Shown here: piece by piece, positions 1 through 8,097 of the stretch
Layout: the number at the start of each line of letters is the position of its first letter
Position numbering within the stretch: the stretch's first letter is position 1
Assembly (NCBI GenBank): GCA_014656175.1
Contig: BNBX01000009.1
Location: forward strand, 124,001-188,000
Origin: Streptomyces werraensis
GTDB taxonomy: Bacteria > Actinomycetota > Actinomycetes > Streptomycetales > Streptomycetaceae
Reading direction: 5' to 3'
DNA length: 64,000 nt
Made by a program: the position numbers and the translations under genes
The notes under the pieces: model-generated
Seen by the model: the letters and a program-made list of their open reading frames with translations, nothing else
Databases searched by the model: none
Told to the model about the DNA's origin: nothing

Positions 1-936
1 GAACAGGATGGACACCTGCATGTGCGGCGGCTCGGCGAACCAGCGCTGCTTGCCGGCCCACACGAACGGCGAGAGGTTGCGGTTGACGGTCGCGAGGCCC
101 GCCCGGGCGACACCCTTGGCGCGCGGCATGACGCCGTGGAGGGCCTTGGGGGCCTCCAGACCCACCCCGTGGGACGTTCCGCCCGCCACGACCACGAGGA
201 AGCCGTCGGACGCGGCCTTCTGCTGCCGGTAACCGAACCGGTCCCCCTTGGCGACCCGGGTGACGTCCAGGACCGCGCCCCGGTACTCGGTGGCCTCGTG
301 GTCCCCCAGCCAGAGCCGGGTGCCGATCCGGGCGCGGAAACGGGTCTGCGGGAACTGCTGCTGGAGGCGGGCCAGTTCGTCGGCCTTGAGGTGGCTGACG
401 AACATCGTGTGCAGCGGCAGACGGGCCGCTCGCAGGCGGTCCATCCAGCCGATGACCTCCTCGACGGCGTCCGAGCCGTCGGTGCGGTCCAGCGGGAGGT
501 GGATGGCGAAGCCCTCCAGCCGGACGTTCTCTATCGCGGCGTGCAGCTGGGGCAGGTCCTGCTCGCTGATGCCGTGGCGCTTCATCGAGGACATCACCTC
601 GATGACGACGCGGGCGCCGACCAGGCCGTACACCCCGTCGACGGACGACACCGAGCGGATGACCCGGTCGGGCAGCGGCACCGGCTCCTCGCCCCGCCGG
701 TACGGCGTCAGCACCAGCAGGTCACCGCCGAACCAGTCCTTGATCCGTGCGGCCTCGTACGTCGTGCCGACGGCCAGGACGTCCGTGCCCAGCCGTGTGG
801 CCTCCTCGGCGAGCCGCTCGTGGCCGAAGCCGTAGCCGTTGCCCTTGCAGACGGGGACGAGCCCCGGGAACTGCTCCTGCACGTGCTTGTGATGCGCCCG
901 CCAGCGCGCGGTGTCGACGTAGAGCGTGAGCGCCAT
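1..936 (-). CDS. Alanine racemase-like PLP-barrel protein (C-terminus beyond window)
   Basis: An N-terminal 312 residues are readable and the frame is still open at base 1, so the gene is partial. The start is the ATG at 934-936. A segment around residues 27-39 contains the PLP-binding lysine (about K31) followed by the asparagine-glycine-tyrosine-glycine run typical of alanine racemase fold III enzymes, and an MSSMKRHG motif matches the conserved arginine region. In the visible C-terminal half I do not see the canonical GYxDG catalytic tyrosine segment; the equivalent stretch reads AGGTSHGVGL. The family makes D-alanine for peptidoglycan, and the FemX gene next door fits a wall role, but the missing tyrosine motif leaves racemase activity open. 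It lies about 100 bp downstream of femX on the same strand and may be cotranscribed. Confidence 0.8.
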   Translation of the reverse strand, partial: MALTLYVDTARWRAHHKHVQEQFPGLVPVCKGNGYGFGHERLAEEATRLGTDVLAVGTTYEAARIKDWFGGDLLVLTPYRRGEEPVPLPDRVIRSVSSVDGVYGLVGARVVIEVMSSMKRHGISEQDLPQLHAAIENVRLEGFAIHLPLDRTDGSDAVEEVIGWMDRLRAARLPLHTMFVSHLKADELARLQQQFPQTRFRARIGTRLWLGDHEATEYRGAVLDVTRVAKGDRFGYRQQKAASDGFLVVVAGGTSHGVGLEAPKALHGVMPRAKGVARAGLATVNRNLSPFVWAGKQRWFAEPPHMQVSILF

Positions 937-1035
937 GGCCGGACCTGGAACCTTTCTGGTGGCTGCGGTGTGACAAAGGTGGGGGAGGCGACGAAGCCGT
1001 CGGGCTACGAAGACGGATATCGCGTGAAGCGCGGG

Positions 1036-2157
1036 TCAGCGACGGGACATGTACATGTCGAGCGCCTTGTGGAGCAGCTTGTTGAGCGGGAAGTCCCACT
1101 CGCCGAGGTACTCGGCCGCCTGCCCGCCGGTGCCGACCTTGAACTGGATCAGACCGAAGAGGTGGTCGGTCTCGTCCAGCGAGTCGGAGATGCCGCGGAG
1201 GTCGTAGACGGTGGCGCCGAGCGCGTAGGCGTCGCGCAGCATCCGCCACTGCATCGCGTTCGAGGGCCGGACCTCACGGCCGATGTTGTCGGAGGCGCCG
1301 TAGGAGTACCAGACGTGCCCGCCGACGATCAGCATGGTCGCCGCGGACAGGTTCACGCCGTTGTGCCGTGCGAAGTACAGCCGCATGCGGTTGGGGTCCT
1401 CGGTGTTGAGGGCCGTCCACATCCGCTGGAAGTACGACAGCGGGCGCGGCCGGAAGTGGTCGCGCACAGCGGTGATCTCGTACAGCCGCTGCCATTCGGG
1501 CAGGTCGTCGTAGCCGCCCTGGACGACCTCGACGCCGGCCTTCTCGGCCTTCTTGATGTTGCGGCGCCACAGCTGGTTGAAGTTCTTGTGGACCTCTTCG
1601 AGCGAGCGGTTCGCCAGCGGTACCTGGTAGACGTAGCGCGGCTGGACGTCGCCGAAGCCGGCGCCTCCGTCCTCGCCCTGCTGCCAGCCCATGCGGCGCA
1701 GCTTGTCCGCGACCTCGAAGGCGCGGGGCTCGATGAAGTCGGCCTCCAGGTCACGCAGGCGCTTGACGTCCTGGTCCTGGATGCCCCGCTTGATGGTCGC
1801 GGCCTCCCAGCGGCGGATGATCACCGGCGGGCCCATCTTCACGGAGAAGGCGCCCTGCTGCTTCAGGTGGGCGAGCATCGGCTCGATCCACTCCTGCAGA
1901 TTCGGCGCGAACCAGTTGATGACCGGGCCCTCGGGCAGGTAGGCGAGGTAACGCTTGATCTTGGGCAGCTGCCGGTAGAGCACCAGACCCGCGCCGACCA
2001 TCTCGCCGGTGCGGTCGTCGAACCAGCCGAGGTTCTCCGAGCGCCACTCCGCCTTCACATCTGCCCAGGCCGGGACCTGCATGTGGCTCGCCGACGGCAG
2101 GCTCTGGATGTATGCCAGATGCTGCTCGCGACTGATGGTCCTCAGGGTCAGGCTCAT
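1036..2157 (-). CDS. femX: FemX-type peptidoglycan peptidyltransferase
   Basis: The product has 373 residues, the usual size of FemAB/FemX proteins. These transferases use two GNAT-like folds to move an amino acid from aminoacyl-tRNA onto the lipid II stem peptide. In Streptomyces FemX adds the first glycine of the interpeptide bridge. The N-terminus (MSLTLRTISREQHLAYIQ), the internal VPAWADVKAEW motif and a WRRNIKKAEKAGVEV segment are characteristic of the family. It acts on the cytoplasmic face of the membrane. The ATG at 2157 is the natural first start and the gene reads towards the alanine-racemase-like gene. The S. coelicolor counterpart (SCO3904, from memory) is reported essential, so a complete uninterrupted frame is expected, and that is what is seen. 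Confidence 0.9.
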   Translation of the reverse strand: MSLTLRTISREQHLAYIQSLPSASHMQVPAWADVKAEWRSENLGWFDDRTGEMVGAGLVLYRQLPKIKRYLAYLPEGPVINWFAPNLQEWIEPMLAHLKQQGAFSVKMGPPVIIRRWEAATIKRGIQDQDVKRLRDLEADFIEPRAFEVADKLRRMGWQQGEDGGAGFGDVQPRYVYQVPLANRSLEEVHKNFNQLWRRNIKKAEKAGVEVVQGGYDDLPEWQRLYEITAVRDHFRPRPLSYFQRMWTALNTEDPNRMRLYFARHNGVNLSAATMLIVGGHVWYSYGASDNIGREVRPSNAMQWRMLRDAYALGATVYDLRGISDSLDETDHLFGLIQFKVGTGGQAAEYLGEWDFPLNKLLHKALDMYMSRR

Positions 2158-2324
2158 TCGGGGCGCTCCTCGGGCTGGTGTGTCCCCATGGGTTCAGGGG
2201 CTCCGGCTCTCGCGCGAAGCCTACTGCGCCCGGGGTGCGGCCCGTCTGGGCGCACGGGACCTTCGCCCCGGCCGGGGCCGGCCGGGGCGTCCGACGGTGT
2301 GTGGACGGGGCGGGTGTGGCGGCG

Positions 2325-2639
2325 TCAGTCCACGACTCCGCCGAAGAGTCCGCCGTGCGCCATGCCCAGGAAGAAACCGACCGCCGACAGGCCGAGGCCC
2401 AGGATCAGCCCGAAACGCTCGCGCGTCGTGACGGAGACCCATTGGCCGTACGCCCCGGTGAGGATGCCGACCAGGCCGGTCCAGGAGCTGAGCAGGTGCA
2501 GGTGGTGGAACTGCGCCGAGATGAACGCGATGAGCCCCAGCACCAGGGTCACCGCGAGCAGGGCGTCCTGGAGCGGATGGGGCTTGCCGTCGGTGGCGAA
2601 GAGTCCGCCGGCGGTGTTGGGTCGCATTGCCTGTGCCAT
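2325..2639 (-). CDS. Small three-helix membrane protein
   Basis: The protein has 104 residues with about three hydrophobic segments: one near DALLAVTLVLGLIAF, one near GLVGILTGAYG, and a glycine-rich C-terminal one around FGLILGLGLSAVGFFLG. I chose the ATG at 2637-2639 because an AGGAGGTG ribosome binding site lies six bases upstream. An in-frame start further upstream (2711) would add 24 residues without such a site. It is transcribed divergently from rpsF. I know it only as a conserved Streptomyces membrane protein of unknown function in this position, and nothing visible suggests a reaction. Confidence 0.75.
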   Translation of the reverse strand: MAQAMRPNTAGGLFATDGKPHPLQDALLAVTLVLGLIAFISAQFHHLHLLSSWTGLVGILTGAYGQWVSVTTRERFGLILGLGLSAVGFFLGMAHGGLFGGVVD

Positions 2640-2953
2640 GGGCACCTCCTGCGAAGGGCGGCGCATCGTAGCGCCGTACACACCCGATGTGTCCAGATTG
2701 ACGGTCCTCACGCCCGGATTTCAACCGGAAGCCGCTGTGCGGGTACTCTGTAGCGTCTGCACCGGTGTCTGTCCGGACAGAGCCAGGCAGGAGCAGGAGC
2801 GGGCCACGGCCTCTCCGTCCGGCCCGGAAACCCGCCGCCCGACCCCGTTGTCAGTGGCGGCTGTTCTACTGACAGGCAACGGTGCGCAACGCATCACGAC
2901 CCTCCTGCCACGGAACGACCGTGGCCGCTGAGTCCAAAGGAGGTGGGTTCCAC
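2640..2953. promoter_or_regulatory. Divergent intergenic region upstream of rpsF
   Basis: These 314 bases lie between the divergent small membrane protein gene and rpsF and must carry promoters for both. I see no convincing open frame with a ribosome binding site. A TTGTCA hexamer at 2848-2853 is a possible -35 element, without a clear -10 at standard spacing. The strong AAAGGAGGTG site at 2936-2945 serves rpsF. Confidence 0.5.
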
Positions 2954-3244
2954 ATGCGTCACTACGAGGTGATGGTCATCCTCGACCCCGATCTCGAGGA
3001 GCGCGCTGTCTCCCCGCTGATCGAGAACTTCCTCTCTGTCGTCCGTGACGGCGGCGGAAAGGTCGAGAAGGTCGACACCTGGGGCCGTCGTCGTCTCTCG
3101 TACGAGATCAAGAAGAAGCCCGAGGGCATCTACTCGGTCATCGACCTGCAGGCCGAGCCTGCGGTCGTCAAGGAGCTCGACCGCCAGATGAACCTGAACG
3201 AGTCGGTCCTCCGGACCAAGGTCCTCCGTCCCGAGACCCACTGA
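2954..3244 (+). CDS. rpsF: 30S ribosomal protein S6
   Basis: The product has 96 residues and opens MRHYEVMVILDPDLEE, the classic S6 N-terminus. S6 binds 16S rRNA in the platform of the small subunit together with S18, whose gene lies two positions downstream. The ATG at 2954 is preceded nine bases upstream by AAAGGAGGTG. A longer in-frame opening upstream has no such support. It is the first gene of the rpsF-ssb-rpsR-rplI operon, a conserved bacterial order linking translation and single-stranded DNA binding. The gap to ssb is 74 bases. Confidence 0.98.
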   Translation: MRHYEVMVILDPDLEERAVSPLIENFLSVVRDGGGKVEKVDTWGRRRLSYEIKKKPEGIYSVIDLQAEPAVVKELDRQMNLNESVLRTKVLRPETH

Positions 3245-3318
3245 GCTCCGCTCAGCTGATCCCGGGATCCGAGTAGCAGCACAAGCAGCCAGCAGCACAC
3301 CCGCCGAGAGGTTCCCCC

Positions 3319-3894
3319 ATGGCAGGCGAGACCGTCATCACGGTCGTCGGCAATCTTGTCGACGACCCCGAGCTGCGCTTCACCCCGTCCGGTGCGGCCG
3401 TCGCGAAGTTCCGTGTCGCGTCGACCCCCCGCACCTTCGACCGTCAGACGAACGAGTGGAAGGACGGCGAGAGCCTGTTCCTGACCTGCTCCGTCTGGCG
3501 TCAGGCGGCGGAGAACGTCGCCGAGTCGCTCCAGCGAGGCATGCGCGTCATCGTGCAGGGCCGGCTGAAGCAGCGGTCCTACGAGGACCGTGAGGGCGTT
3601 AAGCGCACGGTCTACGAGCTGGACGTCGAGGAAGTCGGCGCCAGCCTGCGCAACGCCACGGCCAAGGTCACCAAGACCACCGGCCGCGGTGGCCAGGGCG
3701 GCTACGGCGGCGGTGGCGGCGGCGGCCAGCAGGGCGGCGGCTGGGGCGGCGGCCCCGGCGGCGGCCAGCAGGGCGGTGCTCCCGCCGACGACCCGTGGGC
3801 CACCGGTGCTCCCGCCGGCGGTCAGCAGGGTGGTGGCTGGGGCGGTGGCTCCGGCGGCAGTGGCGGCGGCTACTCGGACGAGCCCCCCTTCTAG
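3319..3894 (+). CDS. ssb: Single-stranded DNA-binding protein
   Basis: The product has 191 residues. Residues 1 to about 110 form the OB fold (start MAGETVITVVGNLVDDPELR, with the conserved F-x-V-A-S and W-x-D-G-E-S-L-F segments). Residues about 120-184 are a glycine and glutamine-rich flexible linker with repeated GGQQGG units. The protein ends YSDEPPF, a shortened form of the acidic tail that binds replication and repair partners. SSB coats single-stranded DNA at forks and in recombination. Its place between rpsF and rpsR, just before dnaB, is typical. The glycine-rich linker raises local GC and produces long overlapping open frames on both strands that are not genes. Confidence 0.98.
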   Translation: MAGETVITVVGNLVDDPELRFTPSGAAVAKFRVASTPRTFDRQTNEWKDGESLFLTCSVWRQAAENVAESLQRGMRVIVQGRLKQRSYEDREGVKRTVYELDVEEVGASLRNATAKVTKTTGRGGQGGYGGGGGGGQQGGGWGGGPGGGQQGGAPADDPWATGAPAGGQQGGGWGGGSGGSGGGYSDEPPF

Positions 3895-3937
3895 GGCGGG
3901 CCGTACCCACACTTCTTGATCACACAGGAGAATCACC

Positions 3938-4174
3938 ATGGCGAAGCCGCCTGTGCGCAAGCCGAAGAAGAAGGTCTGCGCATTCTGCAAGGACAAGGTC
4001 ACGTACGTGGACTACAAGGACACGAACATGCTGCGGAAGTTCATTTCCGACCGCGGCAAGATCCGTGCCCGCCGCGTGACCGGCAACTGCACGCAGCACC
4101 AGCGTGACGTCGCCACGGCCGTGAAGAACAGCCGTGAGATGGCGCTGCTGCCCTACACCTCCACCGCGCGATAA
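3938..4174 (+). CDS. rpsR: 30S ribosomal protein S18, cysteine-containing form
   Basis: The product has 78 residues. It carries a CAFC pair (C14, C17) plus C51 and H54, which marks the zinc-binding (C+) type of S18. Many actinobacteria also keep a zinc-free paralogue elsewhere, induced through Zur under zinc starvation. S18 pairs with S6 on 16S rRNA. The start ATG is preceded by an ACAGGAG site. The gene lies 43 bases after ssb and 18 before rplI, clearly within the operon. Confidence 0.97.
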   Translation: MAKPPVRKPKKKVCAFCKDKVTYVDYKDTNMLRKFISDRGKIRARRVTGNCTQHQRDVATAVKNSREMALLPYTSTAR

Positions 4175-4192
4175 GGGAAGGGTGACCCACTC

Positions 4193-4639
4193 ATGAAGAT
4201 CATCCTTACCCACGAGGTCTCCGGCCTCGGTGCCGCGGGCGACGTCGTCGACGTCAAGGACGGCTACGCTCGCAACTACCTGATCCCGCGGAAGTTCGCG
4301 ATCCGCTGGACCAAGGGTGGCGAGAAGGACGTCGAGCAGATCCGTCGTGCTCGCAAGATCCACGAGATCCACACCATCGAGCAGGCCAACCAGGTGAAGG
4401 CCCAGCTCGAGGGCGTCAAGGTTCGCCTGGCCGTCCGCTCCGGCGACGCCGGCCGTCTCTTCGGTTCCGTCACCCCGGCCGACATCGCTTCCGCGATCAA
4501 GGCTTCCGGTGGCCCCGAGGTCGACAAGCGCCGCATCGAGCTCGGTGCGCCGATCAAGACGCTGGGCGCCCACGAGACGTCGGTGCGTCTGCACCCCGAG
4601 GTTGCCGCCACGGTCAACATCGAGGTTGTCGCCGCCTGA
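4193..4639 (+). CDS. rplI: 50S ribosomal protein L9
   Basis: The product has 148 residues and begins MKIILTHEVSGLGAAGDVVDVKDGYARNYLIP-like, the signature of L9, with an N-terminal rRNA-binding domain, a long connecting helix around residues 40-75 and a C-terminal domain. L9 binds 23S rRNA near the L1 stalk and limits frameshifting. The ATG at 4193 follows an AAGGG site. It is the last gene of the operon, and a strong hairpin terminator starts 26 bases after its stop codon. Confidence 0.98.
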   Translation: MKIILTHEVSGLGAAGDVVDVKDGYARNYLIPRKFAIRWTKGGEKDVEQIRRARKIHEIHTIEQANQVKAQLEGVKVRLAVRSGDAGRLFGSVTPADIASAIKASGGPEVDKRRIELGAPIKTLGAHETSVRLHPEVAATVNIEVVAA

Positions 4640-4664
4640 GGCAGCGCTCGTTGAAGCAGTGAGC

Positions 4665-4698
4665 ATGGGGGCCGCACCCGTCAGGGTGCGGCCCCCAT
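4665..4698. terminator. Intrinsic terminator of the rpsF-rplI operon
   Basis: A perfect 15-bp stem (4665-4679 against 4684-4698) with a four-base loop GTCA follows rplI. There is no long T-tract, as is usual in Streptomyces. The MATE gene converges from the other side, so it may work in both directions. Confidence 0.85.
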
Positions 4699-4748
4699 CG
4701 CTGTTTCCCCGGGCGTCCGGTTTCACGGGCAGCCGGCATCAGCGCGGT

Positions 4749-4762
4749 GTTTCACGTGAAAC
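4749..4762. other. parS site 1
   Basis: The sequence GTTTCACGTGAAAC is an exact match to the Streptomyces parS consensus bound by ParB. It lies two bases beyond the stop codon of the MATE gene, between converging transcription units. Confidence 0.9.
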
Positions 4763-4764
4763 GT

Positions 4765-6102
4765 TCAGCGCGCCGCGCCCGTCACGACCCAGCGGCCGGA
4801 GCGGGAACGCAGCCACAAGGTCAGCATGCGCACAGCCATCATCAGCGTCATGGTGGCCCACAGTGCGGTGAGCCCGCCCCCGAGCACGGGTACCAGCAGG
4901 GCGGCGGGGGTGAAGACGGCGAGGGTCACGAGCATGGCCCAGGCCAGGTACGGCCCGTCGCCCGCGCCCATCAGGACACCGTCCAGCACGAAGACGATGC
5001 CGCAGATCGGCTGGGACAGCGCCACGATGATCAGGGCAGGCAAGGCCGCGTCCTTCACGGCCGAGTCGCTGGTGAAGAGTGGCAGGAACACTGGCCGGGC
5101 CAGTACGACCAGCACGCCCAGCACGACACCGACGGCGACGCCCCACTCGACCATGCGGCGGCACACGTCCCGCGCTCCCTGTGCGTCACCGGCTCCGAGG
5201 TAGCGCCCGATGATGGCCTGTCCCGCGATGGCGATGGCGTCGAGGGCGAAGGCGAGCAGGCTCCACAGGGAGAGGATGATCTGGTGGGCCGCGATGTCGG
5301 AGTCGCCCAGCCTGGCGGCCACCGCCGTCGCGATCATCAGGATCGCCCGCAGCGAGAGCGTCCTCACCAGAAGCGGCGCACCCGCCTGGGCGGACGCCCG
5401 GATACCGGCGGCGTCGGGTCGCAGCGAGGCCCCGTGCTTGTGTGCGCCTCGCAGCACCACGACCAGATAGACCGCGGCCATGCCGCACTGCGCGATCACG
5501 GTGCCCCAGGCGGACCCGGCGATACCGAAGCCAGCGCCATAGACCAGGACGACGTTGAGGATGGCGTTGGCGACGAAGCCGGCGACCGCGACATAGAGCG
5601 GGGTCCGGGTGTTCTGCAATCCGCGGAGTACTCCGGTCGCCGCGAGCACGATCAGCATGGCCGGGATGCCGAGCGACGAGATCCGCAGATAGGTGACGGC
5701 GTACGGGGCGGCGGTCTCGGAGGCGCCGAAGAGGTCCACGAGCGCGGGCGCCGTCGGGAGGACGACGGCCATGACAGCGGCGCCGAGCAGCAGTGCCAGC
5801 CAGATGCCGTCCATGCCCTGACGGATGGCGGCGGGGAGATCACCGGCGCCGACCCGACGGGCGACGGCTGCCGTGGTGGCGTAGGCGAGGAAGACGAAGA
5901 CGCTCACCGAGGTCACCAGGAGGGCCGACGCGACGCCGAGTCCGGCGAGCTGTGCCGTGCCGAGATGGCCGACGATGGCGCTGTCCGCCATCACGAACAG
6001 GGGCTCGGCGACGAGAGCGACGAAGGCCGGGACGGCCAGCATGACGATCTCTCGGTCGTGCCGACGGCGGACGGCCTTGGGGCGCGCGGGGGCCTGTGTC
6101 AT
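4765..6102 (-). CDS. MATE-family multidrug/sodium exporter
   Basis: The product has about 445 residues with roughly twelve hydrophobic helices in two similar halves. The N-terminal half has the conserved AEPLFVMADSAIVGHLG motif, typical of the DinF branch of the MATE family, and the second half has the matching IAAHQI and RYLGAGD-type segments. The family exports cationic compounds in exchange for H+ or Na+ at the cytoplasmic membrane. I chose the ATG at 6102 (MTQAPARPKAV). A start up to 48 bases upstream is possible, and no strong ribosome binding site separates the options. A MATE gene between rplI and dnaB is what I remember from Streptomyces generally. Confidence 0.9.
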   Translation of the reverse strand: MTQAPARPKAVRRRHDREIVMLAVPAFVALVAEPLFVMADSAIVGHLGTAQLAGLGVASALLVTSVSVFVFLAYATTAAVARRVGAGDLPAAIRQGMDGIWLALLLGAAVMAVVLPTAPALVDLFGASETAAPYAVTYLRISSLGIPAMLIVLAATGVLRGLQNTRTPLYVAVAGFVANAILNVVLVYGAGFGIAGSAWGTVIAQCGMAAVYLVVVLRGAHKHGASLRPDAAGIRASAQAGAPLLVRTLSLRAILMIATAVAARLGDSDIAAHQIILSLWSLLAFALDAIAIAGQAIIGRYLGAGDAQGARDVCRRMVEWGVAVGVVLGVLVVLARPVFLPLFTSDSAVKDAALPALIIVALSQPICGIVFVLDGVLMGAGDGPYLAWAMLVTLAVFTPAALLVPVLGGGLTALWATMTLMMAVRMLTLWLRSRSGRWVVTGAAR

Positions 6103-6563
6103 GTGCACCAATCTAATCATCCACAGGTAAGAGATGCCAGCAGTTTGCACCCCTTACTTCGTGGCTCAGGGTGTGGGGTTGCGTACACCTGTCGAACGGA
6201 TCTTGATCCCCGCGGGGAAGTTTTTCTTCTGCACAGCCGGTGGACGGCAAATCCGCAGGTCAAAAGCTTCTTCACAGGGCCCTCGCGGGCTTGTTCACAG
6301 CGCTGTCCACCGGCTCGTGCACAGGTTTCGAGGAGTTCTCCACAGCTCTGGGCCCGTCGTCCACACGGCCTGTGGATAACCAGATTGGCTGACGGTGCCG
6401 ACGGGCCTACGGTGGTCCGGCGCCTGCTCCGTCCACCGGTTCTGGAAACGTCACAAAACCGGCGTCCGACAAGCGGAGTTGGGCCCCCTTATTTGTCAGT
6501 GTCGTGCCGTAGAACTGAGAGGCACGGCGAGATCCGCTCCGGCGGACGGGAGGAGGTGGCTCG
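6103..6563. other. DnaA-box-rich region upstream of dnaB
   Basis: No gene fits these 461 bases. The region contains four 9-mers that match the Streptomyces DnaA-box consensus (T/C)(T/C)(G/A/C)TCCACA: TCATCCACA at 6117-6125, TTCTCCACA at 6336-6344, TCGTCCACA at 6357-6365, and TGTGGATAA (reverse complement of TTATCCACA) at 6371-6379. TTGTTCACA at 6291-6299 is one mismatch away, as is CTGTCCACC near 6303. Three of the four lie within 44 bp. The segment must also hold the dnaB promoter, so DnaA control of dnaB is a reasonable inference. Confidence 0.65.
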
Positions 6564-8042
6564 GTGAGCATTTCCGAGCCCTTGGACGACCCGTGGGCCG
6601 ACAGCGGGCCCAGTGATCGTCTTCCCGCCTCCCGTCGTACGGGCGACCACGGCAGAGGCCGGGACGAGCAACACGACCGCGGTCCGGACCGGGGCGTGTG
6701 GGACGGCGGAGGCTCCGCCTTCGAGCGGGTCCCGCCCCAGGACCTGGAGGCGGAGCAGTCCGTGCTGGGCGGCATGCTGCTGTCCAAGGACGCCATCGCC
6801 GACGTCGTCGAGATCCTCAAGGGCCACGACTTCTACAAGCCGGCCCACGAGACGATCTACACCGCCATCCTCGACGTCTACGCCAAGGGCGAGCCGGCCG
6901 ACCCGATCACCATCGCCGCGGAGCTGACCAAGCGCGGCGAGATCAACAAGGTGGGCGGGGCGTCGTACCTGCACACCCTCGTGCAGACGGTGCCCACGGC
7001 GGCCAACGCCGCGTACTACGCGGAGATCGTGCACGAGCGGGCCGTGCTACGCCGTCTGGTCGAGGCGGGCACCCGCATCACCCAGATGGGATACGCGGCC
7101 GACGACGACGTCGACGAGATCGTCAACCGCGCCCAGGCGGAGATCTACGCCGTCACCGAGCAGCGCACCAGCGAGGACTACCTGCCGCTCGGCGACATCA
7201 TGGAGGGCGCCCTCGACGAGATCGAGGCGATCGGGTCGCGCAGCGGCGAGATGACGGGAGTGCCCACCGGGTTCACCGACTTCGACTCGCTCACCAACGG
7301 ACTGCACCCCGGTCAGATGATCGTCATCGCCGCGCGTCCCGCGATGGGCAAGTCGACGCTCGCGCTGGACTTCGCGCGGGCCGCCTCCATCAAGAACAAC
7401 CTGCCCAGCGTCATCTTCTCGCTCGAGATGGGCCGCAACGAGATCGCGATGCGTCTGCTGTCCGCGGAGGCCCGCGTCGCCCTGCACCACATGCGGTCCG
7501 GCACGATGACCGACGAGGACTGGACCCGCCTGGCCCGGCGGATGCCGGACGTCTCGGCCGCCCCGCTCTTCATCGACGACTCGCCCAACCTGTCGATGAT
7601 GGAGATCCGTGCCAAGTGCCGCCGGCTGAAGCAGCGCAACGACCTGAAGCTGGTGGTCATCGACTACCTCCAGCTGATGCAGTCGGGTGGCTCCAAGCGG
7701 GCCGAGAGCCGTCAGCAGGAGGTCTCGGACATGTCCCGTAACCTCAAGCTGCTCGCCAAGGAGCTGGAGATCCCGGTCATCGCGCTGTCCCAGCTGAACC
7801 GAGGTCCCGAGCAGCGCACGGACAAGAAGCCCATGGTCTCCGATCTTCGCGAGTCGGGCTCCATCGAGCAGGACGCCGACATGGTCATCCTGCTGCACCG
7901 TGAGGACGCCTACGAGAAGGAGTCTCCGCGCGCCGGCGAGGCCGACCTGATCGTCGCCAAGCACCGTAACGGCCCGACGGCCACCATCACGGTCGCCTTC
8001 CAGGGCCACTACTCGCGTTTCGTGGACATGGCGCAGACCTGA
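6564..8042 (+). CDS. dnaB: Replicative DNA helicase DnaB
   Basis: The product has 492 residues. Residues about 50-150 form the N-terminal collar domain (from VPPQDLEAEQSVLGGML). The RecA-like motor follows, with Walker A ARPAMGKST at about 257-265 and the Walker B region LVVIDYLQLM at about 363-372. The hexamer unwinds the fork ahead of DNA polymerase III and recruits primase. The GTG at 6564 is preceded by GGAGGAGGTGG. An N-terminal extension of some 50 charged, glycine-rich residues before the first domain is usual in Streptomyces. No intein is present. Confidence 0.98.
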   Translation: MSISEPLDDPWADSGPSDRLPASRRTGDHGRGRDEQHDRGPDRGVWDGGGSAFERVPPQDLEAEQSVLGGMLLSKDAIADVVEILKGHDFYKPAHETIYTAILDVYAKGEPADPITIAAELTKRGEINKVGGASYLHTLVQTVPTAANAAYYAEIVHERAVLRRLVEAGTRITQMGYAADDDVDEIVNRAQAEIYAVTEQRTSEDYLPLGDIMEGALDEIEAIGSRSGEMTGVPTGFTDFDSLTNGLHPGQMIVIAARPAMGKSTLALDFARAASIKNNLPSVIFSLEMGRNEIAMRLLSAEARVALHHMRSGTMTDEDWTRLARRMPDVSAAPLFIDDSPNLSMMEIRAKCRRLKQRNDLKLVVIDYLQLMQSGGSKRAESRQQEVSDMSRNLKLLAKELEIPVIALSQLNRGPEQRTDKKPMVSDLRESGSIEQDADMVILLHREDAYEKESPRAGEADLIVAKHRNGPTATITVAFQGHYSRFVDMAQT

Positions 8043-8097
8043 GGCGCGCCGTCGCACCCCGGGCGCGTCGGTCGGACTCACCTGCTGAACTGGTGGC

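Noticed and set aside
22..2931. A 969-codon plus-strand open frame across the racemase, femX and small membrane protein genes
   Set aside because: It is antisense to three genes with recognisable products. High third-position GC in the opposite strand leaves such frames open, and it has no ribosome binding site or domain.
4747..6567. A 606-codon plus-strand open frame opposite the MATE gene
   Set aside because: Translation is rich in G, H, D and R without any domain, and it runs through the DnaA-box region to the dnaB start.
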